DNA of 64,000 bases from Glossina fuscipes (taxonomy: Eukaryota; Arthropoda; Insecta; Diptera; Glossinidae), in NCBI RefSeq assembly GCF_014805625.2, contig NW_023998415.1, positions 2,924,273 to 2,988,272 on the forward strand, written 5' to 3'. This document shows positions 1 to 14,290 of this stretch, piece after piece (positions within the stretch are counted from its first letter, which is position 1; each line of letters opens with the position of its first letter). The notes under the pieces are model-generated. The model saw nothing but the letters and a program-made list of their open reading frames with translations, was not told the DNA's origin and searched no databases. A program made the translations under genes and the position numbers.

Positions 1-399
1 AAATAAATTGTTGTTATTTATAAAAGAAATTCGTTTAGGGCTAGGCTGTTGTTGTTAACGTTGTCGTCGTTGTTGGTTTTTGATATATTTTATTTACTTA
101 ATATTTTTTTTTCTTATTTTTTTACTTTCTTTGCGCTCTTAAGGCAGAAAAGTTTAAAAATACAAAAGGTAACTTTAGTTTATTGCACTTTCGGTTTCAC
201 TGTATAAGTCAAATAGCAAATAAAGACAATTAGAAAAAAAGTTTTCAAGGAATTTTTCCTACGCTATTGTATTGCAACACGTTTGCTTAAGTTTTACTCG
301 TTTGTAAAAATGCTTGGAAATTTATTTGATGATATTAGATAGAAAAGAATTTCATAATTTTTTTTTTATTTTTTTTTTTTTTTTTTTTTGGAAAAATTG

Positions 400-433
<34 letters not shown>

Positions 434-1000
434 TTTTTTTAAATTTTTTATTCCAATAATTTACGCACACAGCTAATTTGCTGTAATTGTAAGTAAACAT
501 AAAACGTTTCTCGTCTCGTCTTCCAAACTGAATGTCGCGTCGTTGCTCTCTCTTTGCACAACTGATTTTGCAATTTGTCTGTTACCCTCTAGAAGACGTC
601 AGGCTTTTATATATATACATATAAGTACATAGATGTTATTGTATGGTTTGTATTTATTTTAGTTTATAACCATATATACTATTAAAGGAAAGAAGTGAAT
701 AAATAAATAAATAAAAATAAAACTAAATAAATAAATAAAAAAAAGGAAAAGAAAGGCAGAGCAAAAACATTTTTTCTCTTCTATTCTATACATTTCTCAG
801 CTGTTAATCGTATTTGATTTTCTAAGTTTTTTTTACTCATTTCATCTTAAAAATGTTCACAACTTTGCGAGTTAATGTGCTTTTCTCTCCGGCTTACAAA
901 GTTATCTCTCTCCCGCTCTCTCTTTCGGCCGGTTCAGCATTTCTGTTTTTATCGTTTGCGCGAAGCTTTTTCTCTTGAGTCTATTGCTTTGCAAACCTGT
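1..1000. repeat. Low-complexity T/TA-rich block, no gene
   Basis: The + strand is dominated by T runs (a long one around 360-389), ATT repeats around 406-440, AAAT repeats around 700-740 and TTG repeats. No open frame with coding character is visible on either strand. The type of sequence matches the later blocks at 5481-6850, 9031-9660, 10741-12180, 14291-15088 and 15746-19006. Confidence 0.7.
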
Positions 1001-1176
1001 CTTAAACTTTTACGGGGGTGCGTATGAGTAACATGATATTCAAATTGAAATATTCATCATACTTCATACTAATGCACTTTACTTATAATAAATGAAATTT
1101 TTCTTCAAATTCAAAATTAATGATGAATTCGTTCTTCATAAAATCCGCATAGGCTACGAAGCTTATTCACGTATTG

Positions 1177-1208
<32 letters not shown>

Positions 1209-4200
1209 CATATTCATTGATCATTTCATCACATATTTATTACATGGATTACAAGAATTTACAACATATCCGGCCGCTAGTTGTTACACAATCTTTGCAG
1301 ATGTTGTTTAAGCTTTGCACAGATTCTCTTCATATGTGCGAAATGAAATTTTATAGGAACTTTTCGTTTATTAAGTAACAATCCGTGAATCCTTGACCTA
1401 AATGGAATGCAAAAGAAAAAATTAAAGCTTTCTGTGCGCTGTTATGCAATCGGAATGTTCCATAATTCTGACACTTGAAATTCTTATAAAATATTTGTTT
1501 TTCCATCTTGTGAAGCAATTCTCCGAGTTTAACGTTTACGTTCAAATTTAATGAAAAGTATATAAAGTTGAATAGTAGAAGAAAATTCACATTTTATTCA
1601 TACATTATAACAATCTGTTCGTAATGTATGAATCAATCAATTTGTGATTATCAAGCAATCAAAATACGAATAATACTTTGTGAGATGATTGAGTGAAATT
1701 TAATATGTTTACATTGGTTTCCATGCTTTTGCGTTGCTCTGATTAAACACTAGTCATGAACGATGTTTCCATAACCATAGCCAGATGATATGCAAATTTG
1801 TAGATTTCATGCACAATTTCGACAAGAACGCATTCCAAATCTTAAATAGAAGCATTTTTTCATTGGTTTACCGTGATCTATTTATTATGGAAATCCTTTA
1901 CGCGGCTAAAATTTACTAGAAAGTTCAAAATTTGGAAACAACTGAAAAGACAACCTTAATCACCATACCATTGCAAAGCAGTGTGAATTATGATGTTAGC
2001 AGGTCGGCGCCATTTTACATAGACCACCTTCACCCCGGCCCCGGCATATATTTATAATATGTTGTCGTAAAGAAATTTACATATATTTTAGGATTTTCCT
2101 TAGCATTTCTTGTCAATGAGAAGTGTATACCTTTTCAGCAAACGACGACGCGCGACTCCACATAACTAAATTGACTCAAATTCTTACGGTAATTAAAGAA
2201 ATTTCTATTTTGTGCACTTTATAAAACGTAGGCCAAGAGCGCAGACTTATTCTACGGTAATGGCCAGTGATTGTTATTCTCGACGATTCTAATAATGCAC
2301 TCCCTAACAAGAAAGTCGTAGTGTCTTTTTGACGTCCCCACGTGCGATGTGAAAGACCATTTGAGCTTCAAAAAATTTTCACTCACTAAATTTAATTCGT
2401 GCGTATTCTTGAAACTCAAAGAGTTTTGCTTTCGCAAAAGCATCATTTCGACTCGATTGAGGAGCTAAGACCAAATTGAGATATGAATTTGAATCGTTGG
2501 GAATATTGCTGCAAAATGTGAAACAAAAATCGTTTAGGATGCGCTCTTGATATAAGCAAAAGCAAGTTTAGCTTGCTTTTCGGTCTTGCTACTTTTTGAT
2601 CACACTGGTATATCTCATCGGCAGTGATTTTTTTATAAATTTGTTGTCTTCAATCGTTCAATTTGCAAACAATTGAAACTTCACATCGAACAGCGAAACT
2701 AATAAACGTCAGATTCTCTTTTACTACACACTCTCGTATGATTGCTTATGCTTATGCTTTTCTGATATAATTGATTCCTGAATTTTTGGTTTTTGTTTTG
2801 TTTTGTTCAAGCAACGAATGATATTCAATTCAATCAGATTTATAAATCATTGATCGTCAAGTGTGTTATGCCGAAAGTTGAAAAATTTAGATTCTCTTAA
2901 GCAATCCAAACAAACGAATCTTTTGTTCAATATGTAATGATTACATTTTTTTTCATTCTTACTGATGAAAAATACATTCATTTTATTATTCCATAAAGCC
3001 AAGGGGTTCTCTCACACAACCTATAAAGATAATGCGTAGATGACCTTAATTAGAATTACGCAAAAAATTTTCACGTACTTTTGTACTTGAAATATATTAA
3101 CGTATCTTACGTTTGACTGCTAAACTGGAGATGTATGGAAACTTAAAAAGGTGAGTAACTAATATTAAGCGGATTTTTCTTCTTTTTTTTTCAAAGTGAA
3201 AATTATGTTTGGTTGTGTCGGAATCTTTTCTACCCATCATTACCATTATCCTAAAGAAGGCAAAAAACAGCGAAAGAACTACATTTTCATACTCTATGAG
3301 ATGCAGTGGGAGCGGCTGATTTTTTTCTATTTTCAAAATAAGAGTTCTTGTCGTATAATCATTAATGGTAATTTAAAAATCTTTAGCGAATTTGTAAGCG
3401 ATAACATTATTTTGGGCGGACGGGCAGACGGATACGTTTAGGTGCATTCGAAAATTGAATCTGGCCACGACTTTATATATTTTATGGGGTTTTTATAGCT
3501 TGTTTCTACGTGTTCTGAAGATATTAGGAAACAACTTAAATTTTGGTACCATGTAATATCGGGTAGGTGTGGCCAATTTTTTTCCACTTTCTTACGACGC
3601 CGACATCATCGCCCATGCAATATGCTTTTAAATTCCTGCACATTTAACTGCTGTTTAGGACTAATCAGCGCAAAAGCCACTGTAGCACAAAAAATGTACG
3701 AGCAATGGAAGTGTGTTTACATGAAAGTGTTACGAGACAGCGTCTGGTTAAAGTTTAAATTTTTGTATTTAAGTCACATAAATGCTTCTGGTCAATGAAC
3801 AATCACAATTATTCTCGATTTGCCTGACGGGGAAGGGTACAGAAACTTTGTCATAATACCAACAATTTTTTTGTTGAGGATGACCACTAATTACACCCTA
3901 CCTCGCTTGTGATAAAAGAATATATTAAGTTTATGCGGATGTATGCAAAACGTAGAAGGGCTTGAGATAGATCCACCTTTCATGGAATCGACGTAAGCTT
4001 GTCTGTCCATCTTTTATTCTTGTGTGATGTATTTTGGTGCAAGGACGAATGCTATTTAAACCTGTTCGGGCCACTTCACATATAACGCCTTATTTTACAT
4101 GAGTAACTGTACTAAGTGAACTAATGTATGGTATTTAATGATGAGTTGTGGTTCACAAAAGTGTTTTGACTTGTTTTCACCCATTTATTGTTTTTCGGTT

Positions 4201-5480
4201 TTCGGTTTTTGAACTTTTTCAAAAATTACTATCGAATGTTGGTCAGTGACGCCGTCTTATTTATATTTGTCAGTGCTCAAATTTCAAGACAAGCCGCATG
4301 ACAATCGTAGTTTGCTAATTTTTTATAAGTAGTATTGTGATCATTACTAGATCATTACTTGCAGCATATTCGAAGGTCATACCATTTAGATTTGCATTTA
4401 TCGTGCAACAAATGCCTTTCAGCAAGTTTTTTGAGGCCGTTCACTGAAGATGCTAATGTCAAAACTCTAATTTTCGCTTCGGAGAACTCGCAAGACCGAT
4501 TTCAAAATAAATCAGATTTTGCAGTATTCGTTAGCAGTATTAAACAATCCTTTTCCCCTGCACAGCTTCTCTGTAATCACTTGTTCTGCTTACTATTATT
4601 GCATCGCAAATCATAAAAAATAATCACATCAATGCGTCCACGAAGGATGGATAGGCTTGTTGTTGAGTTTCAACTTTTTTATAAAATCGACAAGTCTTCA
4701 ACCATATGTATAGCTATGTGAAACCTAAGGTGAAAGAGTATTTTACTCGTGTCATTATTAGAATAGGTTCCCAATCGCGTGCACTGTTCACTCACTTAAT
4801 AGAGAGAACGTAGTTTTACATTAGCATTTAAATAAAATGTAATACGTAAGTCAATAAGTTCGTAGGATAGCATATAGATACTGCCACTATTAACGAGTTC
4901 GTATCATTTGTTAGATACAACTAACCTTCGAACGAAATGCAAGTAGATTTCATTATATTCCGATCAGCTGTATACAAGTTTCCTTTAACTTAGTGTTGCT
5001 AGTTGTGTTGTTTTGTGTCGGGATCAAATGTGTAGTGTCCCCGAAACAAGTGAAGCTCATAAATTACCAGTGTTCGGAGAATTGGTCAATATCAACAAAT
5101 TCGAATTTGATTCGCCAAAAGTCATCCTGGATCCGTATTGGCGCTAACATTTGGAATTTGGAATTTAACTCCTATATGCTCTGGATTAACTGTTTCTTCC
5201 TATTATTCCTGAAAGGTGTCGAAAACCAACGAAAAGACGTAATCTGCGTACGAAGAGAATACTATTAGGGAGAAGATGATTTTCTTAAAAGTTTCTTCCA
5301 GATTTGGAATAGTGCTGCCTGATGCGACGGTGGGTCATTGTTGCCAGGCATTTACTCATAGTCGAGCACAGAGTTAATCTGGTTAATTAAGCAGACCAAT
5401 CCGATGGAAACACAATCCCTACGGTCCACAGGTGGCCGACATAATTGCCTTGGAGAGTAAGAGTTAATCGCAATTGTGTT
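1001..5480. other. Ordinary-complexity AT-rich DNA, no gene supported
   Basis: Both strands are broken by frequent stops and no open frame shows splice sites or family resemblance. Some stretches look like decayed interspersed repeat, for example the GGGCGGACGGGCAGACGG string near 3413, which resembles the phrase seen in the repeat copies elsewhere in the window. An open stretch at 4993-5268 begins with a hydrophobic run but has no ATG and no recognised match. There is a short TA repeat near 1178-1210. Confidence 0.5.
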
Positions 5481-6002
5481 TCGATCTCTTTTTCTTTCTC
5501 CTCTCTTTGTCATTATGTCAATTATCAAAAATGAGAGAGTGTTTGTAATAAAATATTAAAATTCGTTTTATATATAATTCTTTTTCTTTTGTTATTTTTT
5601 TTTGTTTTTTTTTTTTATTGAATTTCATTGTCATTAATATGTACTACAATATGCGATTTTTTGTTTATTTATTATTATTAATTAATTATTAATAATATAG
5701 TTAGACAAGATAAATTTCAATAATGTGTGTGTGTGATTATGATTAAATATTGCGCATTGTTTAGTAACATTGTCAGTTGATTTATTCATATATCTAAGAA
5801 TACATATGCAAGAAATAAGAAACTAAAACTGAAAGATTTATTTATTTTATTCTTTAATTTTTTTCTTTTTTTCTTTTAATAACAAAATAAATTATAATAT
5901 ATCAAGTGAATAGAAAGAAGAAAAAAAAAAAAAAAAAGAGAAAAGTTATTTATACTTTTACTTTTTATCTATAGCGAACTTATTGCTCAGTATCGGAAAG
6001 AA

Positions 6003-6056
<54 letters not shown>

Positions 6057-6850
6057 ATTATAATTTGTTATATTTATAATGTTTAATGTTTTTATTATTA
6101 TTATTTTTGTTTTTTTTTTTTTTTTTTGATTTTTGAAAATAAATTTTTTATTTACATAATTAAACATTAATTAAATTGATTATTATTTGACATATTTTCT
6201 CCTTTTAAATATGCTTCTTAAACACTTCATTTCTTTTATTTTATTCTTTATTCTTCATTCTATTTCTTTTTTTTCTTTTCTTCTCATTTTTGTTTATACT
6301 ATTCTTTAAGATTTGTTTTTGTTGTTATCGTTGAAGACTTCTTTTCCTAACATTTCGTTTTAAGTCCTTAACATGTTTTATTTTGGCTTTTTTCCCATTT
6401 TCATTTATTTATGCTTTTTGTTATATCCATTTTACTCATCTAAGCCTCCTATAAACTAAATCGTATTGTTATTGTTATTTATTTATTTAATTATATTATT
6501 TTTCTTCTTTGTATACCATTTTTACTAAATGTTGCAATTGCATTTGTATTTTGTTTCTTGTGTTTTGTTTTTTTTCCATTTGTTTTGTGGATAATTAACA
6601 AAAAAATATTAATTAATTATTTGCTATATGCAGTTGATGTTTTTATTGTTAAAGATGTTTATTTCACATTAACATTAACATTTTTCTTTGTTCTTGCATG
6701 CATAAGTATCTGTTGGTTGGTTATCATCCTTTTATGGTAGTTGTTGTTGTTGTTGTTGTTGTTCTTGCTTTTATATCACAGCTACGATTTGTTAATTTGT
6801 TTGTTGTTGGTTGTTGTTATTTTTGTTGTTATTGTTATAGAAATTTGAGT
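5481..6850. repeat. Low-complexity block with long TA tract
   Basis: Contains a TA tract at about 6003-6058, an A run near 5921-5938, T runs, and TTG/TTA repeats near 6730-6840. There is no coding signal. The same T-over-A and TTG strand bias is seen as in the other low-complexity blocks. Confidence 0.7.
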
Positions 6851-9030
6851 TTCCGAAAGCAAATTTGAAAAGGGAAACTTTCATATATAAAATTTGTATG
6901 TTATCGAAAGATGTTTAAATAGATGTTCTTACTAACAATATGCTGAACTCTTAAGTACAAGCTGTGGCAACTCTCTTCTTTTTACTTACATTCTATTCGA
7001 CTATAATTACACTCTGTTGGTTTCAATTTTCAATTTACACATAAATTAACAAATTGTTATCAAAATGATAAGATAGACGCGTAACGGCTACGGTATCGTA
7101 GCAGCGGCCTTTATAAAAATAAAAAAAGCTAAAAATCCGAAAAATTTCATTCATATGAAAACAACATCGAGTAATCCTGCGTTCTGTGCGTAAGCAATAA
7201 ATGAAATTACGGGACAACAACTTTGTCCCTTTCCTTCTACGGCATTTAAAGAACCCTTTCCCTACTCCCTAATTATTACGCTGCGACGCTATAAAATGCA
7301 AAAAGTCTACGCGAACAAATTAAGTACTATGTATGTAAAATATTATGACCTCAACGACGCGAATACGGGTAACGAAGTATTTAAGTAAGCGAATCCAATG
7401 ATATCCTTTGTCAAAACCTGATCAAAGTTTATAAATGGAAAATTAATTCCTCATTGCTACAGGAAACGAAGACAGAAGCAGGAGACAATCACTATTCTTA
7501 ACAAGCCGAATATTAATGCAATACCCGATTACCCAATTTTGGTGACTAGAAAGTGACTATTTTTTTTCACCGGTATACCACACAGATCTTGGATGCTAGG
7601 CAGGCAGCGCTCGAATTCTAAATATTGATAGTTATGCAACGGATCGAAATGACATATATGTATAAAATACACTCTAGTTAGGAAAATGAAAGTGAATGAA
7701 AAATGTTTATTATCCTTCAATTAGAAAGAAGAAGAAGAAGTGTGCCGTACTCGCTCTTATAAGACGACATGACATTTTACTACAGATAAGGATAAGAACA
7801 AATTTTTCATAATAAGAAAAAATATTTGTAATATTTATTTGACTCGGGTCATAAGTAACGTCCGATGCAGCTAGGTAGAATCTATTGTTCGTATTCATCA
7901 CCTTTAACGCACCGAAACGAACGAGCGGGGATTCAATCAAGTCTTCTGTCAACTCTTTCATATGTGGCATGTTACATTCAACTGTTTTTCTTAACCTTTG
8001 AAAAGTGCATTTTTGTCATGTAATGCTTTGCGGATTTAAATAAGGCAATAGCGCTAACACGACAGTTGGAAACGCATATGAAGCGTATACGGTGCAGAAC
8101 TGATAACTGATCGGACAGCTAAAAGTTGGTCTTTACAAAACACCGTTCCGGAAATACAATCTTAAACGACGTACCGAGGGCGAGAGGTGCTTCCACAACT
8201 TTTCAACTTTTCCGAAGTCTTTAATTGCATGCTTTCTGATTGCTTCTGATCGTCGCCTCTCTGACGTAGACCATGCAAGAAACGAGCAAATAGAGTACGG
8301 CGTTTATGTCTCCGAGGGTTGGCTTATGACGCTTTCATGGATGTTTTGTGTAATTGTTTAAAGCGATATCCGTAGTACCAACAGCATGAGCATGATCTTT
8401 NNNNNNNNNNTGGTTGATGGCGGGCTTTCTTTTCTTTGGTCGTAATTTATTTTGCAAAGTAATGTCGAGATTTTATTAAAAATTTCATTCTTTCGCATAC
8501 TACTCAAGCCGGCCAAAAATTGATTTGATCAGTACAGTACAGTGAATATTTGGTTTCTGAACTTATAGAGTTATAGAGTTAACCCCCGACAACCGAAAGA
8601 ACACGCCTCAACGATTTTTTATTGTCAAAATTTTTAAATAAAATATTAATCGTTTATATGCTTAAAAATTGAAAAAATGATTACATTTTTAATTTTCGAT
8701 ATTGAAAGGTGATTAATGATTAGTTAGTTTACTTACTAACTTTAGCATAGCCAATAGCAAAACATCGCAAGGCAAGGGAAAAAGACGTCTTGTAATATCA
8801 ACATCTCCAGATAAATGAAAAAGCAACGCACCCTACGCGCGTACACTTTGTCGTTTATAACGAAATTCAAAAAGTTGCCACAACTTTATAGCTCATCACA
8901 TTTTATCTCTATAGAGATGTTCTTATAGCAATATATTTACATACTTAGATATTTTTAAACATGTATACATGTACATGTGCATATATAAACGCTTCTTAAA
9001 GTGAGCGAATGTTTGCACACCTTACGAGAT
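6851..9030. other. Ordinary-complexity AT-rich DNA with a small gap
   Basis: No gene is supported. The short open frames on the minus strand around 7035-7970 have no splice context and no recognisable domain. Ten N at 8401-8410 mark a small assembly gap. Confidence 0.5.
8401..8410. other. Assembly gap of 10 N
   Basis: Ten consecutive N. The flanks are ordinary AT-rich DNA and show no obvious shared repeat. Confidence 0.98.
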
Positions 9031-9499
9031 CTTTTACATTTTTGTTTTTGTTTTTCTTTTTGTTTTTCTTTTTGTTCTTTTTCCTAACTTAATTCACAAA
9101 CTCTTTATAACAAAACATTCACTCGTTTTATATATATATATATAAATATTTTTTTTTGATTCTCCTCTTCCTGCCCTCTCATATAATCATTCGCTAGTAT
9201 CGTGTTTGTTTGCGATTAAAATGGGCCTTTTACAGCAACATTAGTATAATGTTTCCTCTTCTTTCTTTTTATTACTTTTTCTCATTTATTGTTCTCATTA
9301 AATGAAGAGAAAATTCAAAAATTTCAAAAAAAAAAAAAAAAACAAAAAAGGACTTGAAGAATAATATTCACATTACTTAATACTTAATTTAAATAAAACA
9401 TCTTTTAATTTTCTATTTATGTGGTGGTGATGGTAAGCGAACTGAATGATGGTGATGTGGTGGAATGATTAAAAATAAACGTTCATATAAATGTTTATA

Positions 9500-9530
<31 letters not shown>

Positions 9531-9660
9531 GTAAATTAATGTTAATCTCTTGTTCTAATACAAATGGTGATGCGTGTTAAGTGCACCACATTGATCACAC
9601 AAAATTCGTTTTTCTTGTTGTTGTTGTGTTTGCATTGTGCAATCATACCCATCACTTATA
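9031..9660. repeat. Low-complexity T-rich block
   Basis: TTTTTG repeats at about 9039-9080, an A run near 9328-9344, a long T run near 9507-9530 and a TTG repeat near 9616. No coding signal is visible. Confidence 0.65.
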
Positions 9661-10740
9661 TATACCTTAAGGGGCATAGAGAGCAATAGAGTAGAGCTGA
9701 AGATACAACACTGCCAAGTCTAGACTTCAATTTCACGTAGAGTGACATCTCTTCAAATATATTTCAAATTTATTTTTACTTAAAATGTATATATGTAAAC
9801 ATATATAAAAATATATGCGTTCTTAGGAATTGCGCATATATAGAATAGGCCCTAAGAAAAAGGAAAGTTGTAGAAATTCTTTCAAATTTGGAATTAGGCT
9901 CTCATCCATCCATTCCATTGGAATCTTTAATAATATCAGCAAATGCGAAAATTCCGGAAATTTGGTCAATGGGCTACTTGACTTGTGACTCACTCCGGAC
10001 TGGCAATTATTTCTTTCTGAGTGATCTCGTGAGCACTCTTTACGTTTTTAAGGAAAAAGAAAGGAATATGTATTGCAGTTAAGAGATATGGCAAAGGCGT
10101 TCAGTTGTAATATGCGAAGAAGGCGAAGGGGCACGTACTTGATCGCGCACTGAAAACAGTTCTCCCCAATGGATATATATAGATTGGGGAATATTGCGAG
10201 CCAAGAGACTCATCAATCTATTGCTATGAACTGCTTAAAGGAAATCGCCCTTGAAAACTCCACGTTCCAAATCTGTTTGAGAGATAGGCATTGCACAAGT
10301 AAATGTAAGAATCCATAAAATTGACGGATCATCGCGATCATTTCGCACAAGCTCATTCGATTAAGCGAACAATTGCACGAATGTCCAGCTGTCGCAACGA
10401 AAAGGTGGAATGATTTGTACGATATATTCTCTGGGATTTGAATTAAATTACTGATCATAATTGTAATAAGTACAGAATTGAAGGTTACTTTAACTTGAAA
10501 AAAAAAAAATAATAATAAATAATAATAGAGTTTTCCCGGAATCATTTCATATCTCAATTTGTTTTTCTTCTTTTTTTAAGATTGAAAAGAATTTCGTCAA
10601 TTGTTAAAGCTCAAAAAATGGGTATATGACCTAATAATTTGAAGATCTTTGTTCATTGTTAATAATTTCGAAAGAAAGCATCATCGATAAATAATATTAA
10701 GATGATTAACAGGCAGGCACTTTACTATTAACTAATAAAC
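9661..10740. other. Ordinary-complexity AT-rich DNA, no gene supported
   Basis: Open frames here are short, lack splice context and resemble nothing known. The segment just past this block ends in what looks like the decayed terminus of an interspersed repeat (10803-10858). Confidence 0.45.
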
Positions 10741-11369
10741 GGATCCTTTTGTTTGTTTGTGTTTTTTTACAATTTTGCCCTAAAAGCCTTATGCAGCTTA
10801 ATGTATATACGTGATGGGTATAAAAGACTCGTTTTAAGCCGAATTCAGCTCTTTCATGTAAATATTATTATTATGAATATTATTATTATTATTATTATTA
10901 TTATTATCAAGCCTGTTGTTGTTGTTCTTGTTTTTCTTGTTGTTGTTGTTCTTATTATTTCTACAAATATCTTAATAAATCCTATCACGAGAAAGCTGTT
11001 GGTTTACTCATCTCATTATCATTATAATAACAAAATAATTCTTTCTCTTATCACAAAAATGCTTAAAGAAATTCTTTTTAAATCTGTTTCCGTAGATAAA
11101 CACATATCAGAAAAAGAAAAACTTCTAAATATCTATAAGAAGATGGATGTTTATCTTTGAAAGGTGAAAGTGAATGTGTGGAGATGTGGAGATACATTGT
11201 AATGTTTAATTTCGTATTTATTTAAGAATTTCTTTTTCTTTTTTTTTTTAAATTTATAAAAAAAGAAAAAAAAAAAGAAATCATTTTTCAAATAAACGAA
11301 ATTTAAGCCTTTTTTTTTGGCTAATTTGAATATTTTCAAAGTACATATTGTTAGATTGTTGGGATATTG

Positions 11370-11417
<48 letters not shown>

Positions 11418-12180
11418 CTTTAACTCTTCCCCATAACTCATTCGTTACATCGTCATCATCAACGTTATTTGCCCGATTGTGTTTTAAAACACAATATTAT
11501 TTTTGTTGCTGTTGTTGTTACTTTGTATTTGTATTTAATTAATTATTTTTATTCGTTTTGTTTTTTGTTTGTTTTTTTTTTTATTATTTGGTTCTTGTGC
11601 TTTTCAGTCTTACAATTACAACGAAATTGCTTTTAGTTCTTTAGCTTTTCTTGTTTAATGTTTTTCACATGTAATAATTTTTTTTTTTTGATTTCTTCAT
11701 TTTTCATAATTATACTCTTATAAAAAAAAAAAGAAAAAAAAAAAAACAATTTCCTATTTGTTAGGTTTTGCTTTTTTCTTTTGTTTGTTTGTTTTTTGCA
11801 CTTTTTTCATTGTTGTTGTTATTTTTGTTGTTGTTGTTGTTCCCCTTTGCATGCGGATGTTCCGTTACATTTCTATTCAACGTTACACTTCTCTCTTTAT
11901 TAAGATGTTTAAAGATTTGTTATTCTTGCTTTTGTTGTTGTTCTTCTTCTTATTCTTGTTGTTGTTATTTAATTTTTAAATACTTTAAGTTGTTCAGGTA
12001 CATGTTGTTGTTGTTGGTTTACATCGTTTTTTTTTTTTTTGTGTGTATATATGTGTGTGTTTTTCATTTATGTTTTCTCTCAATAATGTTTATATATCAC
12101 AAATTATACAAAATACATACATACGTACATACATTAACATAGATTTCATTTAGTTACATTAATATTCTCCTATACATGCA
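10741..12180. repeat. Low-complexity block with ATT, TTG and TA/CA tracts
   Basis: ATT repeats near 10864-10907, TTG repeats near 10915-10950 and 11813-11843, and a compound TA then CA tract at about 11371-11413. The apparent open frames of up to 135 codons are only translations of these tracts, with poly-Val, poly-Ile, poly-Leu and poly-Phe output. Confidence 0.65.
10803..10858 (+). repeat. Decayed terminus of an interspersed repeat
   Basis: The string GGGTATAAAAGACTCG followed by AAGCCGAATTCAG and CTTTCATG parallels the 3' terminus of the copy ending at 49623 (ATAAAAGACTCGGCCACAGC, then CGAATAAATTTTTCCTACTTG in the intact form). Only the terminus is recognisable; the body upstream is too diverged for me to delimit. 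Confidence 0.4.
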
Positions 12181-13631
12181 AAGCAAATAACGTTGGCATA
12201 GAGTGTTGTTCGCGAAATTTTCTTAAATTCTTTAATTAGGTCTTTAGGAGATCTTGATGTTTTTCGTTAATATTTTGCTTTAGTTTTATTTTTTACGATC
12301 AAGCAGAGCATTGTCTCTTTCTAAAGGATTCTTTCACCGGTAAAAGACTGGCCAGCTATACGAGTAAAGAAAAAAAAGACTACGTATATATATATATATA
12401 GAATTTTATTATGGACACTCCCTAACGATGAACGAGATGCGCAATGAGTTGCCGTTCAAATATTATATCATAAGTCATCTTCCCAGCATCTTTATTCGAT
12501 TCTGAAATCTATCGTTCTCAACCTTTGCAAGTGTTCGCAAAATTTCAAATAAGAAATCATTTCAATAAATTGCAAGTGAGACCAGCATTCCATAGATTAG
12601 AATAAAATAACTATAGATTATGCTCACTCGTTACTTTGAAGTGCCTTGAGCTGCGTTTTTACGTTTTGTTCTCTATTCCTCAACTGCATGCTTTTTACTT
12701 TCGTCATATCCGTTATCCGTTCCCTAGTATTTGTTCATACCACACAAGTAGCTCTGCATGCCACTTTAAGCCAAATAAAAGGTAAGGAGGCTTTAAAAAT
12801 CCCTTCAGGCATCTATAGTGTTTTAAAAAGCAGTCTATCAGTCAGTCAGTTGTACTAGAGATGCAATCATTTTTTCGAATAAAGAGACAGTTTATAATAA
12901 GAAATTCCACATGAGCATTCTCTTGTCTTAATTGTAAGAGTGGGAGGAGAGTTTTATGAATTCTACATCATGAACACAGGTATTCTTAAAGCATCAAGGG
13001 AAACAGTTAGATGGAAAAAAAAGAGGCTTTTTTACTTGCGCTTTTAAAGTTTTAAGGAAACGAAGAACGCCTCACAGGAAATCACATCTTATAAATAACA
13101 AGCTTAACGTTCGATATCTTCGAATTACTTGTTCTTCTTGAAGCAACAAAAAAAAAATGTTTCCTAAGTCTTCGATTTATTCATCTCCCTTTGTATACCC
13201 ATACGCTTCGCAGGCAATTTTACGCTGATTTCTCAAACAAACTCCAATAAGATACACTTGAGGCACATTATTTATTCGATATTTTTCTTCAATGCAAAAT
13301 TCAACATCGGCTTTTTAAAAACAACTCATCGAACACCAAGATGGCTGCTAACTTTCAGTGGCGATTAATTGGGACTTTAAACCGTTTGCGATACTGTTTT
13401 GGCAAAGTGTATATTTCAGATTAGCTTGAGATTTTGAAACGACTTAGTTATGCCCGTTCATATTTGATGAAACTGTTTTCGCGCCCTTCATAAACGCTTT
13501 GTCGAATGGCTTTAATGCATAATTATGATAACACCAATAGACGGGTCGTTTGGATTAATCTTGTTATATGTGCGTTAGACTGAGTCTTGACAAAAATTAT
13601 ATAATGCGGTTTGTAATATCATTTTTGCATA

Positions 13632-13674
<43 letters not shown>

Positions 13675-14290
13675 CTTAATCTACCATCGTAAATTGATGC
13701 GATTCATTTTCAAACTTCATCCATGGAATAAACTTTATCCCTAAGATGTTGGGGAAGAAAAAAAAAATTAGGCATAACTAAATCGACTTATTATCTTATA
13801 GAATATAATCAGTTATACTTTAAGACACAGTTCATGCCTTATATATATATAATATGTTGGAGGGAAAGTTTGCCGTAGATAGGTAATTTTTTTTGTAAAT
13901 AAAAAAAAAACAGCTGGTTAGTGAGACAGGTAATAAGGATTCACAGGTTACCTGACAGATGGCAACAGGTTATAACACATAACGGGGCATATATAACGGA
14001 TTAATATTAAACACGTATTTTTATAAATGAATTCAAATATTTTCTTTAAAATACGGCAGAACTTTCCCTCCAACCTATTGTATATATACATATGTATATA
14101 TACATATATATATATTTGCATTGGAAAACATGCACATTTCATTCATTGCATTGCAGTCTGTCGTGAGATCTCTCTTTTAACATAATAACGAACTCATTTA
14201 ACGATTCGATCAAATTTTGAAAACAATGCTTTGCTTCTCTTCTCTTCCTTTCGTATAACAAAAAATATCCATCACTGAAAGGGGATCTTT
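12181..14290. other. Ordinary-complexity AT-rich DNA with one small inverted-repeat element
   Basis: No gene is supported. There is a long T run near 13637-13669 and a separately listed element with inverted ends at 13856-14074. The short open frames carry no coding character. Confidence 0.5.
13856..14074. mobile_element. MITE-like element with 22-bp terminal inverted repeats
   Basis: The left end GTTGGAGGGAAAGTTTGCCG (13856-13875, continuing TA) is the reverse complement of the right end, TACGGCAGAACTTTCCCTCC followed by AAC at 14052-14074, apart from one extra base (TTTGC against TTCTGC). The interior is about 175 bp, AT-rich and non-coding. The size and structure fit a miniature inverted-repeat element. 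Outside the ends the flanks are TA-rich, so a TA target duplication cannot be told from background. I do not recognise the family. Confidence 0.6.

Noticed and set aside
4993..5268. 91-codon open frame starting with a hydrophobic segment
   Set aside because: It has no ATG (starts at GTG), no splice context and no recognised family.
10753..12142. Several open frames of 60-135 codons
   Set aside because: They translate TTG, ATT, T and CA tracts and give homopolymeric Val, Ile, Leu and Phe output.
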